A model generated the notes under the pieces. The model was given only the letters and a program-made list of their open reading frames with translations, searched no databases and had not been told where the DNA came from. From NCBI GenBank assembly GCA_041389725.1, contig JAWKRG010000006.1, positions 434,001 through 498,000 of the forward strand: a DNA stretch of 64,000 nt, read 5' to 3'. The translations under genes and the position numbers were made by a program. Shown one piece after another: positions 45,182 to 53,345 of this stretch (position 1 is its first letter; each line of letters starts with the position of its first letter). This DNA comes from Polyangiaceae bacterium. Its GTDB lineage: Bacteria; Myxococcota_A; Polyangia; Polyangiales; Polyangiaceae.

Positions 45182-45197
45182 TGGCCCGCCGCTTGCT
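45182..45197 (+). promoter_or_regulatory. Sigma-54 (-24/-12) promoter for the molybdoenzyme operon
   Basis: TGGCCCG (45182-45188), four bases, then TTGCT (45193-45197) matches the TGGCACG-N4-TTGCW consensus with one change, keeping the invariant GG and GC exactly ten bases apart. It is 42 bases upstream of ATG 45240 and downstream of three activator-like sites. Confidence 0.72.
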
Positions 45198-45239
45198 CAG
45201 AGGCGCCGTGACCCCTGCGCGGGGCCGTTGGAGGACTGC

Positions 45240-47456
45240 ATGACACTCAGCCGTCGCAAGTTCATCAAGATCGGAGGAGCCGCACTCGGCGCTGCGACCG
45301 CAGGCTCCGCATTGACGACCGATCTGTGGGGGCTCACGCCAAACCGCAAGCCGGATCCCCAGACCGACGGTGACCAAGTGGTGCCCACGTTCTGCGAGAT
45401 GTGCTTCTGGAAGTGCGGTGTACTCGCGCACGTGAAGGACGGGCGAGTCACGAAGATCGTCGGCAACCCGGAACACCCCCTCAGCGGCGGCCGGCTGTGC
45501 CCCCGCGGCACCGGCGGCACGGGGCTGCTCTACGATCCGGATCGCCTCAAGACGCCGCTCATCCGTCGCGAAGCCCGCGGAGAGCAGGTATTCGAGGCCG
45601 TCAGTTGGGACGAGGCCCTGGATCACATCGCAAACAAGCTGGACAAGATCCGCAAGCAGTACGGCCCCGAAGCCCTGGCCGTGTTCATCCACGGCTTCGG
45701 CGGCTCCTGGATCAACCGCTTGGCCAAGGCTTACGGGACCGCCAACTTCGGGCAGCCCTCCTATGCTCAGTGCCGAGGGGCGCGCGAGGTTGCTTTCGAG
45801 CTGACCTTTGGCAGAGCGGTCGGTTCTCCGGAGATCGTCGACATCGAGAACAGCCGCGTGCTCACGCTCATCGGCAGCCACCTTGGCGAGAACATGCACA
45901 ACACCCAGGTGCAGGAACTCGCCCGGGCGATCGAAAAGGGCGGCGAGCTCGTCGTCGTCGATCCGCGGTTCTCCGTTGCCGCCGGCAAGGCACGCTACTG
46001 GTTGCCGATCAAGCCAGGGACGGACATCGCGCTGCTGTTGGCATGGATGCACGTAATCGTGCACGAGAAACTCTACGACGCGGAATACGTCGAGAAGCAC
46101 ACCACGGGCTTCGAGCAGCTGGAAAAGCACCTGGAGGACAAGACCCCCGAGTGGGCCGCTGTCGAGACGGGCATCGAGTCCGCTACCATCATCGAGACGG
46201 CTCGCTTCATCGCGGGCGCCGCCCCGGCGTCCTTGATTCACCCGGGCCGCCACACCGCCTGGTATGGCGACGACACCCAGCGCGGTCGCGCGATCGCGAT
46301 CCTGAACGCACTGCTCGGCTCCTGGGGCCGAAAGGGCGGCTTCTACGTGCCCACGGCCATGCCCGTTCCGGCCTACCCGGGACTGCCCAAGCCCGAGCAC
46401 CAAGCCAAGCCGCCCGTCGACGCCCCGAAAGGCACCGTCTTCCCCTTCTTGAACGAGGGCCTCGCCCACGGACTTCGAGACGCAAGCCTGCCCGGAGCGA
46501 AGTTCGAGTACCCAATCAAGGCCTGGCTCGTCTACGGCTCGAACCTGATTCAAGCGCTGCCAGAGCCGAAGAAGACTCTCGAGGCGCTGCAAGCCTTGGA
46601 CTTCGTCGTCGCCATCGACGTGCTGCCCGCGGAGATCACCGGCTGGGCCGACGTGGTCTTGCCCGAAGCAACCTATCTGGAGCGCTACGACGATCTTCAC
46701 GCGCCCCCTTTCAAGGAGGGCTACGTCGCGTTGCGGCAGCCCGTGGTTCCGCCGCTGCATGATTCCAAGCCTGGCTGGTGGATCGCCAAAGAGCTCGCCA
46801 AGCGACTCGGCCTCGGCCACCACTTTCCCTTCGAAGACGTCGAGAGCTACTTGGACAAGCGCCTGCACGCCATGGGCTCCTCCTTGGTTCAGCTGCGCAG
46901 CAAAGGCGTGCTGCACGCCAAACCCAGCGCCATCTACGAAGAAGACGGCGTCGAACTCGAGTTCGACACGCCCAGCAAGAAGGCCGAGCTGTTCTCGCAA
47001 CGCCTCGCGGACGTGGGGCTGGATCCGCTGCCCAACTACACGCCGCCGGAGGCCGGCCCTCCCGGTAGCTTTCGCCTCCTCTTCGGTCGCACCCCCAGTC
47101 ACACCTTTGGACGCACCACCAACAATCGTTTCCTGTCTCGGGTGTACGCGGAGAATGACGTGTGGCTCAACGCAGCCAAGGCGAAGGAGCTCGGGTTGAG
47201 TTCGGGAGACCAGGTCACCTTGGTCAACCAGGATGGAGCTCGTAGCGCCCCGTTGGCAGTACGAGCCACCGAACGTATTCGTCCAGACTGCGTCTTCATG
47301 GTGCACGGCTACGGGCACACGGCGAAAGGCCTCACCTTCGCCAAAGGCCGCGGCGCCAATGATGGCGACCTCTGCACCAAGACCAAGATCGACCCGGTGA
47401 TGGGCGGAACCGGAATGAACGTCAACTTCGTCAAGATCGAGAGGCACGAGGCATGA
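45240..47456 (+). CDS. PsrA/PhsA-type molybdopterin oxidoreductase, catalytic subunit
   Basis: This protein is about 738 residues long from ATG 45240, which follows GGAGG. A twin-arginine leader (SRRKFIK) sends it to the periplasm. The [4Fe-4S] site is C52-x2-C55-x3-C59 with C87. The Mo-bis-MGD ligand is Cys178 in SYAQCRGAREVAF, as in polysulfide/thiosulfate reductases and unlike Ser enzymes such as DMSO reductase. Mid-length features (ADVVLPEATYLERYD) and the C-terminal cofactor domain are typical. Ferredoxin and NrfD-type subunits follow directly, completing a three-subunit CISM enzyme. The substrate is probably a sulfur compound (inference from neighbours). The frame is open upstream from 45072. 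Confidence 0.92.
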   Translation: MTLSRRKFIKIGGAALGAATAGSALTTDLWGLTPNRKPDPQTDGDQVVPTFCEMCFWKCGVLAHVKDGRVTKIVGNPEHPLSGGRLCPRGTGGTGLLYDPDRLKTPLIRREARGEQVFEAVSWDEALDHIANKLDKIRKQYGPEALAVFIHGFGGSWINRLAKAYGTANFGQPSYAQCRGAREVAFELTFGRAVGSPEIVDIENSRVLTLIGSHLGENMHNTQVQELARAIEKGGELVVVDPRFSVAAGKARYWLPIKPGTDIALLLAWMHVIVHEKLYDAEYVEKHTTGFEQLEKHLEDKTPEWAAVETGIESATIIETARFIAGAAPASLIHPGRHTAWYGDDTQRGRAIAILNALLGSWGRKGGFYVPTAMPVPAYPGLPKPEHQAKPPVDAPKGTVFPFLNEGLAHGLRDASLPGAKFEYPIKAWLVYGSNLIQALPEPKKTLEALQALDFVVAIDVLPAEITGWADVVLPEATYLERYDDLHAPPFKEGYVALRQPVVPPLHDSKPGWWIAKELAKRLGLGHHFPFEDVESYLDKRLHAMGSSLVQLRSKGVLHAKPSAIYEEDGVELEFDTPSKKAELFSQRLADVGLDPLPNYTPPEAGPPGSFRLLFGRTPSHTFGRTTNNRFLSRVYAENDVWLNAAKAKELGLSSGDQVTLVNQDGARSAPLAVRATERIRPDCVFMVHGYGHTAKGLTFAKGRGANDGDLCTKTKIDPVMGGTGMNVNFVKIERHEA

Positions 47457-47998
47457 CCCGCCACAAACGCCTGGGGATGGTGGTGGACACCACCAAATGC
47501 GTGGGCTGCAAGGCCTGCGTATTCGCCTGCGCCGCCGAGAACGACGTTCCCGATGGCTTCTGTCGGGACTGGATCGTGGAGGAAGTCTCCGGTGTCTTCC
47601 CCCACCTGCGACAGGAGATCCGCTCCGAGCGCTGCATGCACTGCGAGGACGCGCCCTGTGTCACCAACTGCCCCACGGGCGCCAGCTTCATCGACGAAAA
47701 CGGCACCGTGCTCGTCGACAAGGACAAGTGCACGGGCTGCAAAGCGTGCATCGCGTCCTGCCCCTACGACGCGCGCTTCGTGCACACCGAAGGCTATGTG
47801 GACAAGTGCACCTTCTGCGTACATCGCACGGCCCGAGGCGATCAGCCGGCTTGTGTCAGCGTCTGCCCCACGGAGAGCTTGTACTTCGGTGATCTCGCAG
47901 ACCCGGAGAGCAAAGTGTCGCTGCTGCTGCGCAGCCGCAAGTCGAAGGTGATTCACCCCGAAGCTGGCACACGACCCAAGGTCTTCTTCCTCGAGTGA
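47453..47998 (+). CDS. Four-cluster ferredoxin subunit (PsrB/PhsB/NrfC-like)
   Basis: This 181-residue protein has the Cys patterns for four [4Fe-4S] clusters: CVGCKAC with CAAEND, CMHCEDAPCVTNC, CTGCKACIASC and CTFCVHRTARGDQPACVSVC. It relays electrons between the NrfD membrane subunit and the molybdenum subunit. It has no signal peptide of its own, so it probably reaches the periplasm together with the Tat-exported catalytic subunit (hitchhiking, known for this enzyme class). It overlaps the catalytic gene by four bases. Confidence 0.94.
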   Translation: MTRHKRLGMVVDTTKCVGCKACVFACAAENDVPDGFCRDWIVEEVSGVFPHLRQEIRSERCMHCEDAPCVTNCPTGASFIDENGTVLVDKDKCTGCKACIASCPYDARFVHTEGYVDKCTFCVHRTARGDQPACVSVCPTESLYFGDLADPESKVSLLLRSRKSKVIHPEAGTRPKVFFLE

Positions 47999-48006
47999 GG
48001 CATGGC

Positions 48007-48969
48007 ATGAACCCGATCGAAGTCGTTACCACTCAGCACAACGCACACATCAATCCCACGCTGCACATCTGGGGCTGGGAAATCCCCGTCTACTTGTTCC
48101 TCGGCGGGATGGTCGCCGGGGTGATGGTGCTACTGGGAGCCCTCGAACTGCGCCGCAAACAGCGCCCGACCTCCACGGCGGCGCGCCTCATGCCCTTCGT
48201 CGCCATAGGACTGCTGTCACTGGGAATGGGAGCCTTGTTTCTCGATCTGGAGCACAAGAGCCACGTCTACCGCTTCTACATGACCTTCGAGCCGAGCTCG
48301 CCGATGAGTTGGGGTTCTTGGATCTTGTTGGGCGTCTATCCCGTGCTGCTACTCCTTGGCATGGGAGCGCTGGGGGCCGAACAGCGGGAGTGGGTTGCTG
48401 GAAAGCTACCCTTCGCCCAGAGGGCGGTCGCGCGCAGCTTCGAGCTTGCCGACCGCTTCCGGCGCGCGGTGGTGTGGGCCTCGATCGTGCTCGGCGTCGG
48501 ACTGGGCGTCTACACCGGGCTTTTGCTGGGCACCATGGCGGCACGGCTGCAGTGGAACAACGGCCTCCTGGCTCCGCTGTTCCTCACCTCCGGGGTGTCC
48601 ACGGGCGCCGCGTTGATGATGTTGTTTCACCTGGAGGAAGAAGAGCATTCGCTCTTCGTTCGCTGGGACAGCGTGGCCATCGTCGTCGAGATCTTCCTCA
48701 TCGCCGCGATGCTGATTTCCTTCGCCAGCGGTGGCGCCACCGACTTGGCTGCGGCGCGGACCGTGCTGGGCGGCCCCTACACCCACTGGTTCTGGGCACC
48801 GGTCGTGGTGGGCGGTTTGCTCGTGCCCTTGGCCATGAATCTGCTCGAAGTCCGCGGACGAGCTCGGCGCAGCGTTCTGGCGCCCATCATGGTGTTGGTC
48901 GGCGGCCTAGCCTTGCGCGCGGTGCTGGTCGCCGCCGGCCAGGCGACGTCCTTTGCAAGTTTGGGTTGA
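48007..48969 (+). CDS. NrfD/PsrC-type membrane subunit
   Basis: This protein is about 320 residues long from ATG 48007, with nine or so transmembrane helices. Its start follows the ferredoxin gene at once; a GTG at 47995 would give four more residues and a GTGA overlap. The family look is seen in HIWGWEIPVYLFLGGMVAGVM, in the central GALFLDLEHKSHVYRFYMTFEPSSPMSWGSWIL, and in the C-terminal HWFWAPVVVGGLLVPLAMNL. It would exchange electrons with quinones in the inner membrane and anchor the complex. Confidence 0.9.
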   Translation: MNPIEVVTTQHNAHINPTLHIWGWEIPVYLFLGGMVAGVMVLLGALELRRKQRPTSTAARLMPFVAIGLLSLGMGALFLDLEHKSHVYRFYMTFEPSSPMSWGSWILLGVYPVLLLLGMGALGAEQREWVAGKLPFAQRAVARSFELADRFRRAVVWASIVLGVGLGVYTGLLLGTMAARLQWNNGLLAPLFLTSGVSTGAALMMLFHLEEEEHSLFVRWDSVAIVVEIFLIAAMLISFASGGATDLAAARTVLGGPYTHWFWAPVVVGGLLVPLAMNLLEVRGRARRSVLAPIMVLVGGLALRAVLVAAGQATSFASLG

Positions 48970-48982
48970 TGGAGATGCTTCG

Positions 48983-49501
48983 ATGAACACACCTCGTCGT
49001 GCTGATTGGAACCCGTACCTGGCCGGCGTCGCGCTCGGCCTGGTATTGCTCGCTACCTACGTGCTGATGGGCTTCGGCCTCGGCTCTTCCTCGGCGGTCA
49101 CGCGCGTCACCTACGCGGCGGCACACGTGGTTGCGCCCGCCGCCATCGAAAAGAGCGCCTACATGGCTCCCTACGTGACCCAGTCGCCCTTCGACGATTG
49201 GATGATGTTCGAGGTGCTCGGGGTGCTGTTCGGCGGCGTTTTCGCAGCCTACTCCGGGGGCCGCTTGCTGCGTCGCCCCGAACTGCTCAAGGGTCCCCGC
49301 GCCAGCGTTGGCTTGCGCGTGACCTTGGCGCTGAGCGGCGGCGTGCTGATGGGGTTCGCCGCGCGGCTGGCGCGAGGCTGTACCTCGGGTCAAGCGCTGA
49401 CCGGCGGCGCGGTGCTGTCGGTGGGTTCCTGGGTGTTCATGCTCGCGGTGTTCGCGGGTGGATACGCGATGGCTCCCTTCCTGCGGAGGATGTGGCGATG
49501 A
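48983..49501 (+). CDS. YeeE/YedE-family sulfur transport protein (first)
   Basis: This 172-residue protein (ATG 48983, preceded by GGAG) has about four membrane helices and belongs to the YeeE/YedE (TsuA-like) family, known to carry thiosulfate or related sulfur compounds. The conserved Cys133 is in LARGCTSGQALTGG, part of the substrate-transfer path. Its size is about half of the full-length family, so it may pair with the next protein, with which it overlaps by four bases. It follows the NrfD gene closely and supports a sulfur substrate for the oxidoreductase. Confidence 0.87.
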   Translation: MNTPRRADWNPYLAGVALGLVLLATYVLMGFGLGSSSAVTRVTYAAAHVVAPAAIEKSAYMAPYVTQSPFDDWMMFEVLGVLFGGVFAAYSGGRLLRRPELLKGPRASVGLRVTLALSGGVLMGFAARLARGCTSGQALTGGAVLSVGSWVFMLAVFAGGYAMAPFLRRMWR

Positions 49502-50682
49502 ATGCTCCTTTCTATCAGGCTGATGCGTTCAGCTATCCCACGGCGATGGCGCTCGCCACCGCGCTGGGCTTTGGCTTTGGCTTCGTGCTCGAGCGAGCGG
49601 GCTTCGGTCGCTCCACCGTGCTGGCCGCCCAGTTCTATGGGCGCGACAATCGGGTGCTGAAGGTGATGTTCTCGGCCATCGCCACCACCACCGTGGGCAT
49701 TGCGCTGCTCGCATCCATCGGTGTGCTCGACCTAGCGCTGCTGAAGATCCCTGAGACTTGGCTCATGCCTCAGCTCGTGGGTGGCGCGCTGCTCGGCGCT
49801 GGCTTCGTGATGGCGGGGTACTGTCCTGGAACCGCCGTCGTGGCCATCGGCTCGGGCTACGTCGATGGCCTCCTTTCGCTGCTGGGCGTCGGCGTGGGGT
49901 CATTGATCTTCGGCTTCGCCTACCCGCAACTTCAGCCTTTCTACGAGTCCACGGCTCGGGGCGTCTTCACCCTGCCCGCACTGCTTGGCGTGTCCATGCC
50001 GCTGCTGGCAGTCGCGGTCGCGGCCATGGCAATCGGCGCATTCCTGCTCGCCGAAAAGCTGGAGAGCGTCCTGGCCAAGCGGGACCACGCTGCTCTTCCC
50101 GCTGGCGATCCAAAGCTGCGCAACCGCGTGTTCGTCGGGCTTGGCGCCGCCGCCGCTCTCGCCGGCGCACTTCCCTTCGTCGCACCCAAGCCCGCCACTG
50201 CATCCGCCGTGGCCGCCGCGGCCACACCGATGGCGGTGACGGAACTCGCGCGCCACTTGGCTGCGGGCACGCCAGAGTATTATGTCGTGGACCTGCGCAG
50301 TCCCGCCGAGTGCGCGGCCGCACGCATCGCTGGAGCGATGTGTCTGCCCGAGGACGATCCGGATGCAAACTTCGTCGCGACGCTCCCTGCCACGCGAGCC
50401 ATGGTCGTGTACGGCAAAGAAGGCTCGACCGAGCTACCCGCTGGCCTGTCGCGCTTCAAGGGTTCGCTGAGACGAGTCGAGGGCGGCTTCGCTGCGTGGG
50501 AGCGTCAAATCCTTCGTCCCCCCACTGCCCCGGCCACGGCCACGGCCATTGCGGTCTCGGCCTATCGCGAACGCGCGGCGCTTCATGAGCACTTCACAGG
50601 TGCCGCCGCACCCCGCGCGCCGGCCGTGGTGGTCAAGCCCACCAGTGTCACGCGCGCCGTGAAGAAGGGCGGCGGTTGCTGA
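49498..50682 (+). CDS. YeeE/YedE membrane protein fused to a Cys-less rhodanese domain
   Basis: This protein is about 394 residues long from ATG 49498. Residues 1-230 are a YeeE/YedE transporter half with conserved Cys109 in MAGYCPGTAVVAIGSG. Residues 245-350 form a rhodanese fold (DLRSPAECAAARIAGAM), but the active loop reads VVYGKEGS, with Gly306 where the catalytic Cys belongs, so sulfur transfer by the normal mechanism is excluded. The chain ends in KKGGGC, a free C-terminal Cys. Together with the preceding half it may form a transporter. The start overlaps that gene (ATGA). Confidence 0.88.
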   Translation: MNAPFYQADAFSYPTAMALATALGFGFGFVLERAGFGRSTVLAAQFYGRDNRVLKVMFSAIATTTVGIALLASIGVLDLALLKIPETWLMPQLVGGALLGAGFVMAGYCPGTAVVAIGSGYVDGLLSLLGVGVGSLIFGFAYPQLQPFYESTARGVFTLPALLGVSMPLLAVAVAAMAIGAFLLAEKLESVLAKRDHAALPAGDPKLRNRVFVGLGAAAALAGALPFVAPKPATASAVAAAATPMAVTELARHLAAGTPEYYVVDLRSPAECAAARIAGAMCLPEDDPDANFVATLPATRAMVVYGKEGSTELPAGLSRFKGSLRRVEGGFAAWERQILRPPTAPATATAIAVSAYRERAALHEHFTGAAAPRAPAVVVKPTSVTRAVKKGGGC

Positions 50683-50750
50683 ATCGTCCTTTGCGCCCGC
50701 AAGCGCCGTCGGGTTGACATGCGCGGGGGCTGCGCCCAGCCTTCCGCGCC

Positions 50751-51530
50751 ATGACCGACTCGCCCCTGCAGGTGGCCAGGCACGATCGCATCGTGACCCT
50801 ATGCTTGAACCGGCCACGTTCGAAGAACGCCCTCAATCGCGAACTCGTCCTCGAGTTGGGGCGCGTGTTGGCTGAAGTGAGCGCGCAGACCGATGTGCGC
50901 GCGGTGATCCTCACCGGCGCGGGGCAGAGCTTCTGTTCCGGCGCCGACCTCAAGGCGGTGACCCAGGACCCCGATGTGGACATGGCCGAGCGCATCGACG
51001 AGTTCCACGCGCTCATTCGCACCATCGTTCACGCTCCGATGCCCTTCGTTGCCGCCGTCGACGGGCCAGCAGTGGGCTTCGGTGCGGATCTGGCACTCTC
51101 TTGCGATCTGCGCGTGATGACTACGCGCGCATACTTGCAGGAGAAGTTCGTGAACATCGGACTCATGCCCGACGGCGGAGGAACTTTCTGGCTACCCCGA
51201 CTGGTGGGCCATGGGCGCGCGATGGAGCTACTGCTCTTCGGCAGCAAGATCGACGCCGGACTCGCGCTGCACCTGGGTCTCTGCAACCGCGTGGTGGAGC
51301 CCGAGAGTCTGACGAAGACGGCCAACGATCTGGCGGCGACCCTGGCCAAGGGCCCTCCTCTGGCCTTGGCCCAAATCCGCCGCAGCGTTCGCGAAAGCTA
51401 CCGTGGCACGGTGGAAGACGCCCTCGAACGGGAGAAAGAAGGCCAACTGCGCCTGCTCGCCAGCGAGGACTTGATGGAGGGCGTATTGGCCTGGAGCGAG
51501 CGCCGCCCGCCGGAGTTCCGGGGCAAATAG
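50751..51530 (+). CDS. Enoyl-CoA hydratase/isomerase family protein
   Basis: This 259-residue crotonase-fold protein is of standard length. The oxyanion-hole segments are present (SFCSGADLKAV and AAVDGPAVGFGADLALSCD), followed by NIGLMPDGGGTFWLPRLVG. One of the usual catalytic Glu positions appears as Asp (GADLALS), so the exact reaction may differ from simple hydration. The gene is alone, convergent with and directly abutting the cysteine-synthase-like gene (stop codons touch). It could act in fatty acid or aromatic degradation. Confidence 0.9.
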   Translation: MTDSPLQVARHDRIVTLCLNRPRSKNALNRELVLELGRVLAEVSAQTDVRAVILTGAGQSFCSGADLKAVTQDPDVDMAERIDEFHALIRTIVHAPMPFVAAVDGPAVGFGADLALSCDLRVMTTRAYLQEKFVNIGLMPDGGGTFWLPRLVGHGRAMELLLFGSKIDAGLALHLGLCNRVVEPESLTKTANDLAATLAKGPPLALAQIRRSVRESYRGTVEDALEREKEGQLRLLASEDLMEGVLAWSERRPPEFRGK

Positions 51531-52481
51531 TCAGAACAGGTAGCGCTCACCGGAATCGCAGAGCACCGTCACCACGCGCGCGTCCGGCGGCAGCCCGCGT
51601 GCCACGTCGACGGCCGCGTGCACGTTGGCGCCCGAGCTGGGCCCCACCAACAGGCCTTCTTCGCGGGCAAGCCGACGCGCCATGCGCTCCGCAGCCACGT
51701 CGCTGACTTGCACGATCTGATCGATGACTTCGCGATCGAAGATCTCCGGGACGAATCCGGCACCCAGCCCTTGAATGCCATGGCTGCCAGGTGCGTTGCC
51801 GCTGAGTACCGCGCTTGACTGGGGCTCCACCGCGATGACTTGAACCTGGCTAGCGCGCGCTTTGAGCGCGCGTCCAGTGCCGCTGATCGTGCCCCCGGTC
51901 CCCACGCCAGCGACGAAAGCCCGCAGCGCGTCCCCGGCCTGCTCCAGGATCTCCAGAGCCGTGGTGGCCTCGTGGCTCAGCGGATTGTTGGGATTGTCGA
52001 ACTGGCTGGGCATGAAGCTGCCCGGCGTCTCCGACAGCAGCTGGGCGGCGCGCTCCACCGCGCCGGCCATGCCGTCCAAGGCAGGCGTGAGCACGATCTC
52101 GGCGCCATAGGCGCGCAGGATGTACCTCCGCTCCAGGCTCATGTCCTCGGGCATGACCAGGACGCAGCGATAGCCCCGCACCGCCGCGATCATCGCCAGG
52201 CTGATACCGGTGTTGCCGCTAGTGGCCTCGATCAGGGTCGCCCCGGGCTTCAACCTGCCTTCGCGCTCTGCGGCCATGACCATGTAAAGAGCGGGCCGAT
52301 CCTTGACGCTCCCTCCGGGGCTCACGAACTCCACCTTGCCCCACACGCTGGCTCCGCCCTCGGGACTCAGACGCGCGAGTCGCACGAGAGGCGTCTGCCC
52401 GACCAAGCCCAAGGCATCCTCGGCGACTCTCAGTCCACTTGGGGTGCGGTGGCTCGCGATGGGCTCAGGCGGCGGCGTCAT
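51531..52481 (-). CDS. PLP-dependent cysteine synthase family protein
   Basis: This protein is about 316 residues long from ATG 52481; an in-frame ATG at 52520 is possible but overlaps the upstream gene more. The PLP lysine is K60 in GGSVKDRPALYM, the phosphate-binding loop is TSGNTGIS (from residue 87) and GVGTGGTISGTGRAL binds the phosphate. It makes cysteine from O-acetylserine or another activated serine plus sulfide or thiosulfate (family knowledge); CysM-like and cystathionine-beta-synthase-like variants cannot be separated by eye. It overlaps the YgfZ gene region only in the unused longer start. Confidence 0.9.
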   Translation of the reverse strand: MTPPPEPIASHRTPSGLRVAEDALGLVGQTPLVRLARLSPEGGASVWGKVEFVSPGGSVKDRPALYMVMAAEREGRLKPGATLIEATSGNTGISLAMIAAVRGYRCVLVMPEDMSLERRYILRAYGAEIVLTPALDGMAGAVERAAQLLSETPGSFMPSQFDNPNNPLSHEATTALEILEQAGDALRAFVAGVGTGGTISGTGRALKARASQVQVIAVEPQSSAVLSGNAPGSHGIQGLGAGFVPEIFDREVIDQIVQVSDVAAERMARRLAREEGLLVGPSSGANVHAAVDVARGLPPDARVVTVLCDSGERYLF

Positions 52482-52494
52482 CGCGAGGACGCTA

Positions 52495-53343
52495 TCACGC
52501 GGAGGGCGGAGCGACCACACGCGCCACGACCCCGCAACACGTCAGCAGACTGCCAACTTCGTAGTGGGGCGCAACGATCTGCGCGAGGCAGCGCTGGCCC
52601 GAAGGCGCGACGGAGGTCACCCGCCCTACCTCCGTGTCACTCTGGTACACGCTCGCGCCCTGGTTCACGGCACTCGCGTCGAGTTCCAGGATGGAAAGTC
52701 GGCGCTTCACCTTGCCACGCATGTCCTGCATGCACACCACTTCCTGGCCCAGATAGCACCCCTTGGAGAAGCTGACCGCACGGCGGTCGAGGGCAGCCTC
52801 GTGCGGATTGTCGTTGCCGTCGAAATCGACACCAAACAGTCCGAATCCGTGCTCCACGCGTAGTTCGTCCCACGCTCCAGCCCGTTCCAACGCCCGCCAA
52901 GCCTCCACGGCAGCGCGCTCGACGAAGACGCAACATCCACCCGCGGCCGTCCAACCCAGTTCCCTGGCGGCGACGTGCGGTGGCGCTTGCCTCAGCCATT
53001 CCATCGCGTCGGAGCCATGCACGCGCACGCACGCGAGGTCGTTCCCACAGCGCTCGAGCTCCGCGTCCTCCATGATCAGCATGCGATCTAGAGTCGCGAC
53101 GACACCATCGGTCTGCCCGCGCACCACAGAGAGCAGTAGGCGATCCCCGTTCGCCACGACGTCGACGTCCGTCGAGATCTTACCCTGCTTGGTCAGGAGT
53201 AGCCCGTAGGCACCGCGCGTCGGAAGCGATGACAGGTCGCAGCTGAGGATGCCGTCTAGCCAGCTTTGGCGATCCGAGCCCGTGACTTGAAGCGCGCTGC
53301 GCTCGCTCTCCACCACCACCACCGGCATCGTCGTCGCGCCCAT
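52495..53343 (-). CDS. ygfZ: YgfZ-type folate-binding protein
   Basis: This 282-residue protein has the aminomethyltransferase-like fold and the diagnostic YgfZ motif KGCYLGQEVV (K194-Q200). It helps iron-sulfur enzymes such as MiaB and supports tRNA modification, using folate. The length is normal. The start at 53343 follows the C2-PDZ lipoprotein stop by two bases, and the cysteine-synthase-like gene follows, so a three-gene minus-strand unit is likely. Of its several cysteines, C196 of the motif is the important one. Confidence 0.93.
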   Translation of the reverse strand: MGATTMPVVVVESERSALQVTGSDRQSWLDGILSCDLSSLPTRGAYGLLLTKQGKISTDVDVVANGDRLLLSVVRGQTDGVVATLDRMLIMEDAELERCGNDLACVRVHGSDAMEWLRQAPPHVAARELGWTAAGGCCVFVERAAVEAWRALERAGAWDELRVEHGFGLFGVDFDGNDNPHEAALDRRAVSFSKGCYLGQEVVCMQDMRGKVKRRLSILELDASAVNQGASVYQSDTEVGRVTSVAPSGQRCLAQIVAPHYEVGSLLTCCGVVARVVAPPSA

Positions 53344-53345
53344 GG

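Noticed and set aside
45150..47447. 765-residue open frame antisense to the molybdoenzyme gene
   Set aside because: It mirrors the sense gene on the opposite strand, has no recognisable domain and reflects the high-GC codon bias. The sense strand has all cofactor motifs and a ribosome-binding site.
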